Shown: one piece after another, positions 53,107 through 62,798 of the stretch | Layout: every line of letters starts with the position of its first letter | Position numbering within the stretch: the first letter of the stretch is position 1 | Source of the DNA: JBFONV01 sp040779335 | GTDB lineage: Bacteria > Pseudomonadota > Gammaproteobacteria > Enterobacterales > Alteromonadaceae | Length of the DNA stretch: 64,000 nucleotides | Direction of reading: 5' to 3' | Assembly (NCBI GenBank): GCA_040779335.1 | Contig: JBFONV010000002.1 | Span: 496,001 to 560,000, forward strand | Translations under genes and position numbers: made by a program | The notes under the pieces: generated by a model | What the model was told of the DNA's origin: nothing | What the model saw: only the letters and a program-made list of their open reading frames with translations | Databases searched by the model: none

Positions 53107-54057
53107 CTAAAATGTAAACATATTATTATCAGGGAGTGCGGCAAACGCGCCTTTTTGCTGACAGGTATGGGCGCCGCATTTCACTGCAAACATTACCGCT
53201 TCAGTAATGATTTGTTCATTGGTTAGTGCTGTGCCTACACTCAATGCTTGGCTTTGCTGGCTTAATGAGAACAGAAAGCCGCCTATAAAGCTATCTCCAG
53301 CTGCGGTGGTATCAACAACTGTGACACGAGGAACAGGAAGTAAAAGTAAAAATGTGCGGCTAATGGCATGTACATCGCCCTCACCATTTGACACCAATAA
53401 TAACTTCGGCCCGATAGCTAAAAGATGCGCGGTAAATTGTGCATAATCCATATTCATCGCACCAGCTAAATACTCAGCTTCTTCACGACTTAATTTAATT
53501 AAATCGCTATGCCTTATCGCCTGTGTAACGCGAGTAACCAACTGCGCAACGTTGTCCCATAACTGCAATCGTAAATTAACGTCAAAACTGATCAACGTAT
53601 GGTTAGCGCTGGCTTTATTGATGGCATAAACAGTATTGTCAAACATGCGTTCACTGGTGAGCGTATTCGAACAATAATGAAAAATATCAATACTCTGCCA
53701 GTCGATGTTGTCAATATCTGTAGCTTGATATTTTGTGTCAGCACTTTGATGTCGATAGAAGTTAAATGAACGCTCGCCGTTATCGTCCAAACTGACCAAA
53801 ACGACAGCGGTATTTGCGTTTGCAATGCGCTCAACGTATTTCGTATTTACTTTCTCGTGCTCGAGCTGTCCCAGCAAAAAATCACCAAAGTTATCTTCAC
53901 TAATACCGCCAGCAAAATAACTGTTACCGCCTAACTTAGCGTAAGCGACTGCGACATTGGCTGGCGCGCCGCCTGCCATGGGGTAATAACTATTTAATGC
54001 GTTGTCCGCAGGTAGAAAGTCAATCAAGGCTTCCCCATAACTTAATAACGTCAACAT
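53107..54057 (-). CDS. PfkB-family sugar kinase, probable fructokinase
   Basis: 316 residues from the ATG at 54057 (AGAGG 6 bases upstream; the frame extends 7 codons more). It has the ribokinase-fold motifs GGAPANVAVAYAKLGG (about 32-47) and a catalytic segment DTTAAGDSFIGG (about 250), where the first Gly of the usual GAGDSF is Ala. In the sucrose locus it should phosphorylate the fructose released by sucrose phosphorylase. It is downstream of the TonB receptor gene, with a terminator between, so it may have its own promoter. Confidence 0.87.
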   Translation of the reverse strand: MLTLLSYGEALIDFLPADNALNSYYPMAGGAPANVAVAYAKLGGNSYFAGGISEDNFGDFLLGQLEHEKVNTKYVERIANANTAVVLVSLDDNGERSFNFYRHQSADTKYQATDIDNIDWQSIDIFHYCSNTLTSERMFDNTVYAINKASANHTLISFDVNLRLQLWDNVAQLVTRVTQAIRHSDLIKLSREEAEYLAGAMNMDYAQFTAHLLAIGPKLLLVSNGEGDVHAISRTFLLLLPVPRVTVVDTTAAGDSFIGGFLFSLSQQSQALSVGTALTNEQIITEAVMFAVKCGAHTCQQKGAFAALPDNNMFTF

Positions 54058-54085
54058 ATTTGCCTCTACACATACCAATAAAGAT

Positions 54086-54111
54086 AAAAAAGCTCACCGA
54101 AATGAGCTTTT
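54086..54111 (-). terminator. Rho-independent terminator after the sucrose-locus TonB receptor gene
   Basis: AAAAGCTCA (54088-54096) pairs with TGAGCTTTT (54103-54111), with six T next on the minus strand. It lies 20 bases past the receptor stop. Confidence 0.85.
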
Positions 54112-54130
54112 AAACAATGACTATCAATAC

Positions 54131-56539
54131 CTAAAAATCATACCTAAGGGTTACGCTAGTCGTGCGACCAGTAATGGCCCGTGCGCGAATAATATTGTTA
54201 TCAGGAATAGAGCCTTCTTCTGACTCAGTAATGCCAGTGGCATCAAACAAATTATTCACGTTCAGCGACACACTCATGCTGTCTGATAATAAATATGAGG
54301 CGAATGCATTCACTTGGGTGTAACCATCAAATTGCAAATCATTATTATCTTGCGCATAAGCATCTGTGCTGCCAATTAAGCTAAGTCCCATAGAACCTTG
54401 CGCAAAGTTATAACGCGAGATCAGTGAATACACAAAGTCCGCTTGTCTTCTTGGGGTATTGCCAACTACATCAGGGTTAATAGCATCTTTAGCTATTTCG
54501 GCATCTGTCCAAGTAATATTACCGCGAAAATCAAAGTCACCAACAAAATAAGCACCTTCTAGCTCAATTCCTTTCGCTTCATATTTACGATCAAAGAATT
54601 TTTGACTGGTCGCTTCAAAGTTTTGTTCTTCAGTTTCAGCATAAAACGCGGTGGCAAATAACGATAAGCTTTCTTGGCGATATTTAACCCCTAGTTCATA
54701 TTGATCGACTTCATCAACGGCATCTTGATCGGCAACAGAACCATCAGCATTAATTTTACCAAATGCTAATCGGTCAGCATTGGCTCGACCACCATGACTT
54801 AAACGGGCAAATGTCGCTAAATTGTCATAAATTTGATAGTTAGCCCCCAATGAATATGAAGTGTAACTCCAATCGTAATTAACCGCTGAAGCATTCGCAT
54901 TGTCTATTGACGAAACACTCATTTCAGGCTGTGAAATTATACCGTCTTGATTCATATCAATTTCAGATTGCACTGCTCCTGCATAGCTACCCGTTGCGCT
55001 ACCGCTATCATGGCGGACACTAACATCGATTAATAATTTATCAAAGGTTGAAGAAATCGCTAGATACGGCGCGCTGATATCATATTCAAGATCATAATTG
55101 CGTTGGCAACAATTCCCCCACGCTGGTACGCCATAGGCGTATAAACCATTATCAGAATAACTTGTGCCATCTGTACTGCTCACATTTAGTAGTGCGGCAT
55201 TATCCCCTTTAACTTCCATCAAATAAGAATTCCACAACCACGACATCCCGACATTTTGCAATGCTTTATAATAACCAAAGGTAATGCTGGTATCGTCGAA
55301 CGACTTCGTTAACTTTAAATCATTAACATAAGAGTCGAAATTGTTCATCTCAACATCAAAAGTGTGAATACGCATAACTAGATCATCATTAAAACTTTGA
55401 CCTTCTGCAGGACCATTAGCGTAACTTAGCGTAGCCCCCTCTCCTGCTATGCTGGCAGCAATAGTTGAACCATCGCCGACTTCAGCTGGAAATGGCGAAT
55501 TAAAGGTGCCTTTTACCGATGATTTTCTAAAACGATTTTCGATTTCCCAATCATTACCTAAATCAAATGAGGCTTCGACGCCAACCGAGTCTACAATAGG
55601 ATGCATACCATCGCGCATATCACTGCGACGACGCTGACCATCAGCCCCTAACGATAAGCCAGTGGTAAAATACGCTGAATGCGGAGTATCGCTAAGGGCA
55701 TCAAAACCCGGTACTGAACTACCATCTGCGTACATTGGCATCGGCATGTAACTAATCGCCTTATCATCAAGGTGTTTGTAATAAACGCGCAAATAACCGT
55801 TATCAAATTCCTTGGTTAAGTTGGCTTTGATTTGCCCGCCTTTATTGGCGGTATAGCCTGCGTCGCGTGCGCCATCACCTTGACGAACAAAACCACCGAT
55901 ATGAAAATACATAGAATCGTTAAGTTCACCGCCATACTCAAAATCAGTGCGGAAGCTGTCATAATCTACGCCAAAGGTGGTGGCGACACTGCCCCCTTCA
56001 TTCAAGCCGGTTTTACTGATGATATTAATAATGCCGCCAGGTGCATTACTGGCAACCGTTGATGCTGAACCACCACGAATAGACTCTACCGTTTGCATGG
56101 TATTGTCTAAACGAAGAAAAATATCGGCGTTACCAAAGGCAATATCACCAAATTGTAAAATAGGAAGACCATCTTCTTGCAGTTGTAAAAACTTTGCACC
56201 ACCTGAGGCAACAGGTAAACCGCGCACCGCGATATTGGCATTACCTTCACCACCGGTTGATTCTGAGCGAATACCAGGAATGGCTCTAAATGCCTCAGCA
56301 GTTGTCCGAGGTGTAGTACTTTCTAATTGGTCAGCGGAAAAACTACTCACTGAGACACTTGACGCCATTACTGTAGTGCCTTTAGCAACCCCAGTGACAA
56401 CAATGCGTTCAAAGTCTAATCCTTTGTCTGTTTTGGTATCCGCGCCTTTAGCTTGGTCTACTTCAGCTGCGCTCAAGCTAGTACATATAGCCAACGCTAA
56501 CGTACTTAGGAGAAATTTATTAACTCTTGCATGTTTCAT
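54131..56539 (-). CDS. TonB-dependent receptor of the sucrose locus
   Basis: 802 residues: signal peptide (about 1-24), a TonB-box-like segment (FERIVVTGVAK, about 43-53), a plug (to about 175) with AIPGIRSES, NIAVRGLPV and VESIRGGSASTVASNAPGG, and a barrel ending VTLRYDF. It should import sucrose or a related oligosaccharide over the outer membrane, as SuxA does in Xanthomonas. The link rests on neighbours (MFS, sucrose phosphorylase, fructokinase, LacI) and on a LacI-type palindrome in its promoter, the same as that before the phosphorylase gene. Confidence 0.92.
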   Translation of the reverse strand: MKHARVNKFLLSTLALAICTSLSAAEVDQAKGADTKTDKGLDFERIVVTGVAKGTTVMASSVSVSSFSADQLESTTPRTTAEAFRAIPGIRSESTGGEGNANIAVRGLPVASGGAKFLQLQEDGLPILQFGDIAFGNADIFLRLDNTMQTVESIRGGSASTVASNAPGGIINIISKTGLNEGGSVATTFGVDYDSFRTDFEYGGELNDSMYFHIGGFVRQGDGARDAGYTANKGGQIKANLTKEFDNGYLRVYYKHLDDKAISYMPMPMYADGSSVPGFDALSDTPHSAYFTTGLSLGADGQRRRSDMRDGMHPIVDSVGVEASFDLGNDWEIENRFRKSSVKGTFNSPFPAEVGDGSTIAASIAGEGATLSYANGPAEGQSFNDDLVMRIHTFDVEMNNFDSYVNDLKLTKSFDDTSITFGYYKALQNVGMSWLWNSYLMEVKGDNAALLNVSSTDGTSYSDNGLYAYGVPAWGNCCQRNYDLEYDISAPYLAISSTFDKLLIDVSVRHDSGSATGSYAGAVQSEIDMNQDGIISQPEMSVSSIDNANASAVNYDWSYTSYSLGANYQIYDNLATFARLSHGGRANADRLAFGKINADGSVADQDAVDEVDQYELGVKYRQESLSLFATAFYAETEEQNFEATSQKFFDRKYEAKGIELEGAYFVGDFDFRGNITWTDAEIAKDAINPDVVGNTPRRQADFVYSLISRYNFAQGSMGLSLIGSTDAYAQDNNDLQFDGYTQVNAFASYLLSDSMSVSLNVNNLFDATGITESEEGSIPDNNIIRARAITGRTTSVTLRYDF

Positions 56540-56617
56540 TTACTCACCCCGTTTCTATTTATTATATGCGTTAATTAAATTGATAATGGTTTACAGCTAT
56601 TATTATTTTAAAACCGC

Positions 56618-56635
56618 AACTTAATCGATTAAGTT
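56618..56635. promoter_or_regulatory. LacI-type operator upstream of the TonB receptor
   Basis: AACTTAATCGATTAAGTT is a perfect 18-bp palindrome with the central CG typical of LacI-family sites, 79 bases before the receptor ATG. It matches the site at 58172-58189. The LacI protein encoded at 60827 is the likely ligand. Confidence 0.8.
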
Positions 56636-56811
56636 TTAAGTTAGCAAAAATATTCTTTATTGCAAGCGATAATTACGATTATTTTTTTATTGGTTGCTTG
56701 AAATCAACCCAAGTGATTGAAATATATTTATTACTTAGACGGAGCTCAGGATAGTAAATGCACGGCGACTTTTAACGCTATGGCACTGTCTTATATAAGC
56801 AACTATGTTAA

Positions 56812-58035
56812 TCACACTGACTCTTGTTGTAACAACTTCAAATGAGCAGGATCTTTTAATAAGTTAAATGTCGCCACTATAAACAGCAATGCAGCAAAGC
56901 CCGTCGCTAAATAAAAGCCAAAAGACACATGACCAAATAGATCACTGACAATTCCCATAAGTAACGGGGCAATAGCAGCAGATACCGCAGTAAAAAATAA
57001 GATCACGCCAGCTACTGAGCCATGTTGTTTTTTCGGAAAGCAACTAATGCCTTTTGAGTTTAAGGTCGGGTATATCATTGACATAAACAACCCAGATAAC
57101 GGCAATAACACCACTGCAACATTCACCCCATATACTGCAGTGCCCAGATAACAAAGGAAAACCGCGAAGGAAAACCAAAACATCACCTGTTGCCATTTAA
57201 AATGTTTAAGCATCCAAACCCCAAGAAAGCGCCCGCCAGCACGCAAGGCAAAAAAGATTGAAATGGCATAAGTGGCAACCCAAACCAATGACCCACTATA
57301 TTCAAGCAGTAAGGTCGGCATCCACACGTAAATTGCCACTTCTGTTGCGACATAAAGCGCAATAGCAAATGAAAATCCCATAGCATGTGGGTCTTTCATC
57401 ATAATAAAAGAATCTTTCAAATTAATGTGTTCTTGCGCATGTTTTTTCACTGCGGGATATTGAGTTTTCATCGCAACAATACACAAAATTACACACAGTA
57501 ACCCTGCCGCTATATATAAATATTTCCATGAAACCCCAGAAATAAGCAGATAGCTAACAATAGCAGGGCCAACCATTGCGCCAACACCAAAAAAGCCTTC
57601 GACTGTATTCATGGTCATGGTGTGTTGTTTATTATTTTGAGATATATCGCCAATTAACGCTAAAGCCCCGGTTTTAAATAGCCCAACCGATGTCCCCACC
57701 AACGCTAGCAGCAATAAAAAATAAGCAAATGAACTACCTAAAGCAAATAAGAAGCAAGCACCAGAAAAGATCATTAAACCAATAACAATAGTGACTTTTC
57801 GCCCCAATTTGTCGGCAAGATAGCCAAGAAACAATCCGCTGGCCGCAATAAAAATCATAGGAACATAATGAAACGCACTAGCCTGCGTTAAATTGAGATC
57901 ATAGGTAGCAATGAGTTCAGGGATAATCACACCAACCGCGTCAGATGTCATCGCAAAAACGAAAAACATCATATAGGTCAGCCATTTAATGCGAGACAAT
58001 AGCATTCCTTGTTGCTGTTCATTAGCTTGATTCAT
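56812..58035 (-). CDS. MFS transporter, probable sugar importer
   Basis: 407 residues from the ATG at 58035, 7 bases after GAGGGG; six more codons are open upstream. It has about 12 hydrophobic helices and an MFS loop-2/3 motif (GYLADKLGRKVTI). The family is hydrophilic-loop-poor and best fits sugar or organic-acid/H+ symporters. In this locus it would bring sucrose through the inner membrane, as SuxC in Xanthomonas. It shares the divergent promoter region, with its LacI-type site, with the sucrose phosphorylase gene. Confidence 0.88.
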   Translation of the reverse strand: MNQANEQQQGMLLSRIKWLTYMMFFVFAMTSDAVGVIIPELIATYDLNLTQASAFHYVPMIFIAASGLFLGYLADKLGRKVTIVIGLMIFSGACFLFALGSSFAYFLLLLALVGTSVGLFKTGALALIGDISQNNKQHTMTMNTVEGFFGVGAMVGPAIVSYLLISGVSWKYLYIAAGLLCVILCIVAMKTQYPAVKKHAQEHINLKDSFIMMKDPHAMGFSFAIALYVATEVAIYVWMPTLLLEYSGSLVWVATYAISIFFALRAGGRFLGVWMLKHFKWQQVMFWFSFAVFLCYLGTAVYGVNVAVVLLPLSGLFMSMIYPTLNSKGISCFPKKQHGSVAGVILFFTAVSAAIAPLLMGIVSDLFGHVSFGFYLATGFAALLFIVATFNLLKDPAHLKLLQQESV

Positions 58036-58171
58036 AAAATTCCCCTCGTTCATTATATTGTGGATCAGCCACCATACAAAGCCAACTCTATGTTGTTACA
58101 CTATTATTGGTGGTGTAATGACAAAAAAATAAATATTTTCTTGAAAATTTCATCCGATTGATTAAATATAT

Positions 58172-58189
58172 AACTTAATCGATTAAGAT
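58172..58189. promoter_or_regulatory. LacI-type operator in the divergent MFS/sucrose phosphorylase promoter
   Basis: AACTTAATCGATTAAGAT differs from the palindrome at 56618-56635 in one position. It ends 25 bases before the phosphorylase ATG, a position that would block transcription of that gene and could also control the divergent MFS gene. Confidence 0.8.
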
Positions 58190-58214
58190 TCAACAAAAAT
58201 GAAATGAGAATAAA

Positions 58215-59693
58215 ATGAAAAACAATGTTCAACTAATTACCTATATAGATCGCCTAACAGGATCCGATGTTAACGCGCTTCATAATGTACTTATGGATGA
58301 GTTGAATAAACTATTCTCAGGAATACATCTGCTACCTTTTTATTATCCTATTGATGGTAGTGATGCTGGTTTTGATCCAATAGATCACACTCAAGTAGAC
58401 AGTAGATTAGGTGCTTGGCACGATATTAAAGAGATTGGCTCAGACTTTGATGTAATGGCCGATTTGATTGTTAACCATATGTCGGCGCAATCAAAAGAAT
58501 TCGAAGATGTCTTAGCGAAAGGCAAACAATCACCTTATTGGGATTTATTTATTACTGAAGAAAAAATATTCCCACAAGGGCTCAGTCACCAGCAAAGAGA
58601 AAAGATATATCGCCCACGCCCAGGGTCTTGCTTTACTGAATTTAGCTTGCCTGATAACCAAAAAGCAAAGTTTTGGACAACTTTTACTGACAATCAAGTA
58701 GACATTGACGTTAACTCCGACTGTGGTAAACATTATCTGCACAACATTCTAACCACCTTTTCTGAAAACAATATTAAGATCATTCGGTTAGATGCGGCAG
58801 GTTATGCGATAAAAAAAGCAGATACCAGTTGCTTTATGATAGAAGAAACCTATGATTTTATTAACGAACTTACCGTGCAAGCCAACCAATTAGGCATTGA
58901 GACCTTAGTAGAAATTCACTCTTATTATCAAACACAAATAGAAATCGCCAAGCGCGTTGACCAAGTATATGATTTTGCTTTACCACCACTAATTTTACAT
59001 AGCTTGTTTACTCGCTGTGCTGAGCCGCTTGTTCGTTGGTTATCTATTTCTCCTAGAAACTGCATTACGGTATTAGATACTCACGATGGCATTGGCATCA
59101 TTGATGTTGGTCCAATGAATGGGCAAGCAGGTTTATTAACTGAAACAGAAATTGACGGGCTTGTTGAAACCATACATGACAATAGTAAGGGCGAAAGTAA
59201 ACAGGCAACTGGGGCAGCCGCGAGTAACGTTGACCTATACCAAGTAAATTGCACCTATTACGATGCCCTTGGCCAAAACGATGTTGATTATCTGATCGCG
59301 CGCGCCATTCAATTTTTCGCGCCCGGTGTACCGCAAGTTTATTATGCTGGGTTATTGGGGCAAACCAATGATTTAGCGCTGCTATCGCAAACTAATGTTG
59401 GTCGTGATATTAATCGTCCCTACCTCAATAAAGCGTTGATTAAGCTGGCAGTCAGTAAACCGATCACCCAAGCGTTATTTCAACTAATAAAAATACGTAA
59501 TAGTAGTAATGCATTTAATGGTGAATTTTCTATTCGTCATGACGATACTTTACTCTTTATGACCTGGATAAATGCAGGGGAAAGCGCCTCGTTAACCGTC
59601 AATTTTGAGGATAAGCAAGCATTGATAATACTGGCTGACGGAAAAGAAAAACAACGTATCGAGCTCCACTCGCTGTTATCCAAACAACGCTAA
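58215..59693 (+). CDS. Sucrose phosphorylase (GH13 subfamily 18)
   Basis: 492 residues, near the 504 of the Bifidobacterium adolescentis enzyme, to which it aligns almost throughout (VQLITYIDRL, DGSDAGFDPIDHTQVD, IYRPRPG, GESKQATGAAASN). The nucleophile is D193 in IRLDAAGY, the acid/base E233 in LVEIHSYY and the transition-state Asp D291 in LDTHDGIG. It splits sucrose with phosphate to alpha-glucose-1-phosphate and fructose in the cytoplasm, saving one ATP. Its neighbours supply uptake and fructose phosphorylation. A LacI-type operator lies just upstream. Confidence 0.95.
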   Translation: MKNNVQLITYIDRLTGSDVNALHNVLMDELNKLFSGIHLLPFYYPIDGSDAGFDPIDHTQVDSRLGAWHDIKEIGSDFDVMADLIVNHMSAQSKEFEDVLAKGKQSPYWDLFITEEKIFPQGLSHQQREKIYRPRPGSCFTEFSLPDNQKAKFWTTFTDNQVDIDVNSDCGKHYLHNILTTFSENNIKIIRLDAAGYAIKKADTSCFMIEETYDFINELTVQANQLGIETLVEIHSYYQTQIEIAKRVDQVYDFALPPLILHSLFTRCAEPLVRWLSISPRNCITVLDTHDGIGIIDVGPMNGQAGLLTETEIDGLVETIHDNSKGESKQATGAAASNVDLYQVNCTYYDALGQNDVDYLIARAIQFFAPGVPQVYYAGLLGQTNDLALLSQTNVGRDINRPYLNKALIKLAVSKPITQALFQLIKIRNSSNAFNGEFSIRHDDTLLFMTWINAGESASLTVNFEDKQALIILADGKEKQRIELHSLLSKQR

Positions 59694-59716
59694 CTTATTT
59701 TTAAACTGAATAAACT

Positions 59717-59750
59717 AGCACAAGAATACTCAGTCGATTCTTGTGCTTAT
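59717..59750 (+). terminator. Terminator after the sucrose phosphorylase gene
   Basis: AGCACAAGAAT pairs perfectly with ATTCTTGTGCT around a 9-base loop, 24 bases after the stop. The T-tract is short (TTAT). Confidence 0.7.
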
Positions 59751-59915
59751 ACCAATCTTTCCTGAAGTCGTGACAGCAAAACTCTTTAACATCATCTACA
59801 ATGCTAATAACAACCGATCATTTTGGCTAGAGATGCAACTAACATAGCTCAGTAGCACACCAAGATTAACTTAATGTTTTTCCTCGAAATTAGCCAATCT
59901 TGCTGGACGCTATTA

Positions 59916-60797
59916 ATGAAGCTGATCACATACCTTGTAATGATATTATGCTTGACCAGTCACTACTGCATAGCCACAGACTCAACCGTTACTTATTTAA
60001 AGTCGGAGGCCGTTAATGATGATCGTAATGTCTATTTCATTGAGTTATTGAAGTTGGTTTTCGATAAAACTCAACTACCGACAAATAAAGTACAATTACA
60101 AGAAACGCAAGACAGCATGCAGCAAGGTAGAGCAATAAAAGAACTAGAAGCTGGACGCGCAATCGATATTTTATGGAGCGTTACTTCCATAGAACGTGAA
60201 CAACAGTTATTACCCATTAGAATTCCACTATTGAAAGGGTTGCTAGGCTATCGAATTTTTATCATTCGTGATCAAGAGCAAACGCGCTTTTCATCCATCA
60301 ATACTATCGATGAACTTCAACAGTACATAGCCGGTCAAGGTCACGATTGGCCAGATACCAAAATACTCAAAGCCAATAATATTAATGTCGTTACCAGCCC
60401 GACTTACAAAGGGTTATTCTCTATGTTAAAGGCAAAGCGTTTTGATTATTTTCCAAGAGGTATCAATGAAATTTGGCTCGAGATGGACTCAATTAACGCT
60501 AATGGTTTAGCTATCGATGAGCACTTGTTGTTTTATTATCCATCGCCCATTTATTTCTTTGTTAATAAAAAAAATAAAGCGTTAGCACATCGAATTGAAC
60601 GAGGACTATATTTAGCGATGCTAGACGGTTCATTTGATCAATTATTTCATTCGATAAAAGCCCATCAGCGTATGTTTGAATTGGCTAAACTCAAACAAAG
60701 AACCATGATAAAACTCACTAACCCTTTGTTGCCACCACGTACACCAATTAATTCTGCGCCTCTATGGCTTAAGCCTGAACAGCTAATTCAGGAATAA
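59916..60797 (+). CDS. Periplasmic solute-binding-like protein, orphan
   Basis: 293 residues from the ATG at 59916, which follows GGA and starts a signal peptide (MKLITYLVMILCLTSHYCIA); an ATG 14 codons earlier has no SD. The mature region looks like a family-3 binding fold (FIELLKLVFDKTQ, IDILWSVTS, DYFPRGINEIW). The usual ligand Arg/Asp set is not clear. It lies between the sucrose phosphorylase and LacI genes, but a terminator precedes it and it has no transporter partner, so a role in sucrose use is doubtful. Confidence 0.72.
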   Translation: MKLITYLVMILCLTSHYCIATDSTVTYLKSEAVNDDRNVYFIELLKLVFDKTQLPTNKVQLQETQDSMQQGRAIKELEAGRAIDILWSVTSIEREQQLLPIRIPLLKGLLGYRIFIIRDQEQTRFSSINTIDELQQYIAGQGHDWPDTKILKANNINVVTSPTYKGLFSMLKAKRFDYFPRGINEIWLEMDSINANGLAIDEHLLFYYPSPIYFFVNKKNKALAHRIERGLYLAMLDGSFDQLFHSIKAHQRMFELAKLKQRTMIKLTNPLLPPRTPINSAPLWLKPEQLIQE

Positions 60798-60826
60798 CGT
60801 GGCCGTTGTATAGGCGGTTGCTTTGC

Positions 60827-61858
60827 TTAGCAACTTGCTCCAAGTTCGATTTCATAAGGAATAAATTCAGCGCGACTGGCATTACTAACAAATAACTCAG
60901 CGGCTTTTATCCCTTTTTCTTCGCTATTTTGATGGATGGTGGTTAAAGGAGGAGAAAAGCGTGACGCTTCCTCAATACCATCAAATCCCACCACGCGAAT
61001 ATCTTCGGGAATATTCAGGCCCATTTTATTGATCTCTTGCATCGCGGCCAAGGCGATGGTGTCACTCATGCATAACAAAATGTCTGGGCGAGGCGCAGAG
61101 GTTAGTGCTTCTTTGGCAGCGATTGCCGCAAAGTGATGGCTACTTTCAGGAATATTCCATATGCGATCGGGGTTTAAAGTGATCGCCATTTCATCTAATG
61201 CTCGTTGATAACCTTTTAAGCGCTGATGAGCAATAGAGCAATGAACATCAGTATTTGGAGCATCATAAACTCGACAGGTCAAATTAGCATCTAACAATCG
61301 TAAACCCAAAATAGCCACTTGCCCTTGCCGCTCACCAATCGCCAATTTCGCAATTTCGTATGCCGCTTGTTCATTATCAATATTGACAGAAGCATTGCGT
61401 TCAATATCAAAATCGACGGTTACCACTTTTTTTCGCGTCGTTCTTAACTGCTCAATTAATTTGGTATTTCTCGGGCTGCCGTAACAAATAAAGCCATCGA
61501 CAAAATCGGACACTGCGTTAATATTTTCCGCCTGACCAGAGAACAGTAAAATATTGATATTGTTTTTTTCTAAAACCGACGAAACCCCTTTCATAAACAT
61601 ACTGGCAACGGGATCTGACACCATGTATTCGACGCTATCAGGCAACACTAACGCAACAATATTAAACTTTCCTTTACGTAGCGACTGGGCGGCTTTATTA
61701 GGCCCTGAATAGCCAAGTTTTTCACAGGAGGCAAGAATTTCATTGCGGCGCTTTTCCGACAGTTGATCGGGGCGATTAAATGCATTTGATACAGTCGCAT
61801 TAGAGACACCGAGTTCTTTAGCAATACTTTTTAATGTCCACGTCTTGTGTTCTGGCAT
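60827..61858 (-). CDS. LacI-family regulator, probable sucrose-locus repressor
   Basis: 343 residues. The N-terminal LacI helix-turn-helix (LKSIAKELGVSNATVSNAFN, about 8-27) and hinge helix region are followed by a periplasmic-binding-protein-like effector domain (about 62-340; VALVLPDS, VVGFDGIEEASRFSPPLTTI). It is the only LacI protein here, and two LacI-type palindromes with central CG lie before the receptor and phosphorylase/MFS genes, so repression of those genes, relieved by sucrose or a derivative, is expected. Its own promoter lacks a clear copy of the site. Confidence 0.9.
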   Translation of the reverse strand: MPEHKTWTLKSIAKELGVSNATVSNAFNRPDQLSEKRRNEILASCEKLGYSGPNKAAQSLRKGKFNIVALVLPDSVEYMVSDPVASMFMKGVSSVLEKNNINILLFSGQAENINAVSDFVDGFICYGSPRNTKLIEQLRTTRKKVVTVDFDIERNASVNIDNEQAAYEIAKLAIGERQGQVAILGLRLLDANLTCRVYDAPNTDVHCSIAHQRLKGYQRALDEMAITLNPDRIWNIPESSHHFAAIAAKEALTSAPRPDILLCMSDTIALAAMQEINKMGLNIPEDIRVVGFDGIEEASRFSPPLTTIHQNSEEKGIKAAELFVSNASRAEFIPYEIELGASC

Positions 61859-61975
61859 GGTAATTTTTCGTCAGGGCTTTTAGCTACAGTCTACTGTAAT
61901 CAAACAACAATTTGAATGTATGTTTGTTTTACTCTCGGTTATAGCTAAATTAATTGATTTGCCAATCTACTCGGA

Positions 61976-62503
61976 CTATTTTTGAACCGATTTTTTACGG
62001 CGTTTGATTTTATGTATTAACGTTGGAAACAACATGTAACCTCCGCTTAACCACATAAAGAATAAAATAATTGCCGCCGGTAAAAATAGCCATAAACGGG
62101 CATGTTGATGAAAAAAGCTGCCATCATGAATAGACTCAATCATATCTGAGCGGCGATAGCTGCTACTCAATACTTCCCCTGTCACACCATCAATTTGCAG
62201 TTCCCAACTATTATTACTGCGAATTTTAATAGAGCCTTTATTAGGCCTAACATCAATAATATCGATATCAGCCCAAGATTTTATTTCTGCATCAGGTACC
62301 GACTGAGCAACAGTCAATATTTCATTAAAGGTAATGGTTGGTGTGCGTTCACTTCCTTTTTGTGTCGGTGGTTGTATCCAATCGAATTCCTTTTTTACTT
62401 GCAACAATATTCCTGAGCCTATCACCACAGATACGGGTAGAAAGATGATCAGTGCCGCCCAAAAATGGAATCGCCGATTAAAACGCTTTAACTGTGCTGA
62501 CAT
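61976..62503 (-). CDS. PepSY-associated membrane protein
   Basis: 175 residues. The N-terminal segment RFNRRFHFWAALIIFLPVSVVIGSGILL is a membrane span with the RxxHFWxA-type start of PepSY-TM proteins (about 8-33). A PepSY-like periplasmic domain (about 50-125) has IDGVTGEVL, and a second span (about 138-162) precedes a basic tail. Longer relatives are reductases for iron uptake; this short form has no known function. It is a single gene. Confidence 0.78.
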   Translation of the reverse strand: MSAQLKRFNRRFHFWAALIIFLPVSVVIGSGILLQVKKEFDWIQPPTQKGSERTPTITFNEILTVAQSVPDAEIKSWADIDIIDVRPNKGSIKIRSNNSWELQIDGVTGEVLSSSYRRSDMIESIHDGSFFHQHARLWLFLPAAIILFFMWLSGGYMLFPTLIHKIKRRKKSVQK

Positions 62504-62798
62504 TTATTTTCTCAAATTTTTTAACGGATACATGCAAGCAGACCTAAAGAACCTATGCTGTCATCAGGGCATGTTGTCGGAGCATAAACGCGATTCCATC
62601 TTTAGGCAAGTCGTCCAACTAATTATCAAGAGGATAAAATTCATCCAATAAAATACTGACCGTTTATCGCATTTATCTAGCCTTTGCCCTCAAATTATTT
62701 GACATTCGACAAACGTAAAATGGATGCTTACACTAATTTCATAAAATGAACACAATATACAAATAATAAAAACAGTTTATAAAATAAAAAGGGATCAC

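Noticed and set aside
53107..54057. Loss of activity in the sugar kinase because GAGDSF reads AAGDSF.
   Set aside because: The catalytic aspartate and following residues are intact, and Ala at the first position is seen in active PfkB members.
55977..56624. 215-codon plus-strand frame antisense to the sucrose-locus TonB receptor.
   Set aside because: It is a shadow of the receptor's N-terminal coding region, without a start signal or recognisable domain.
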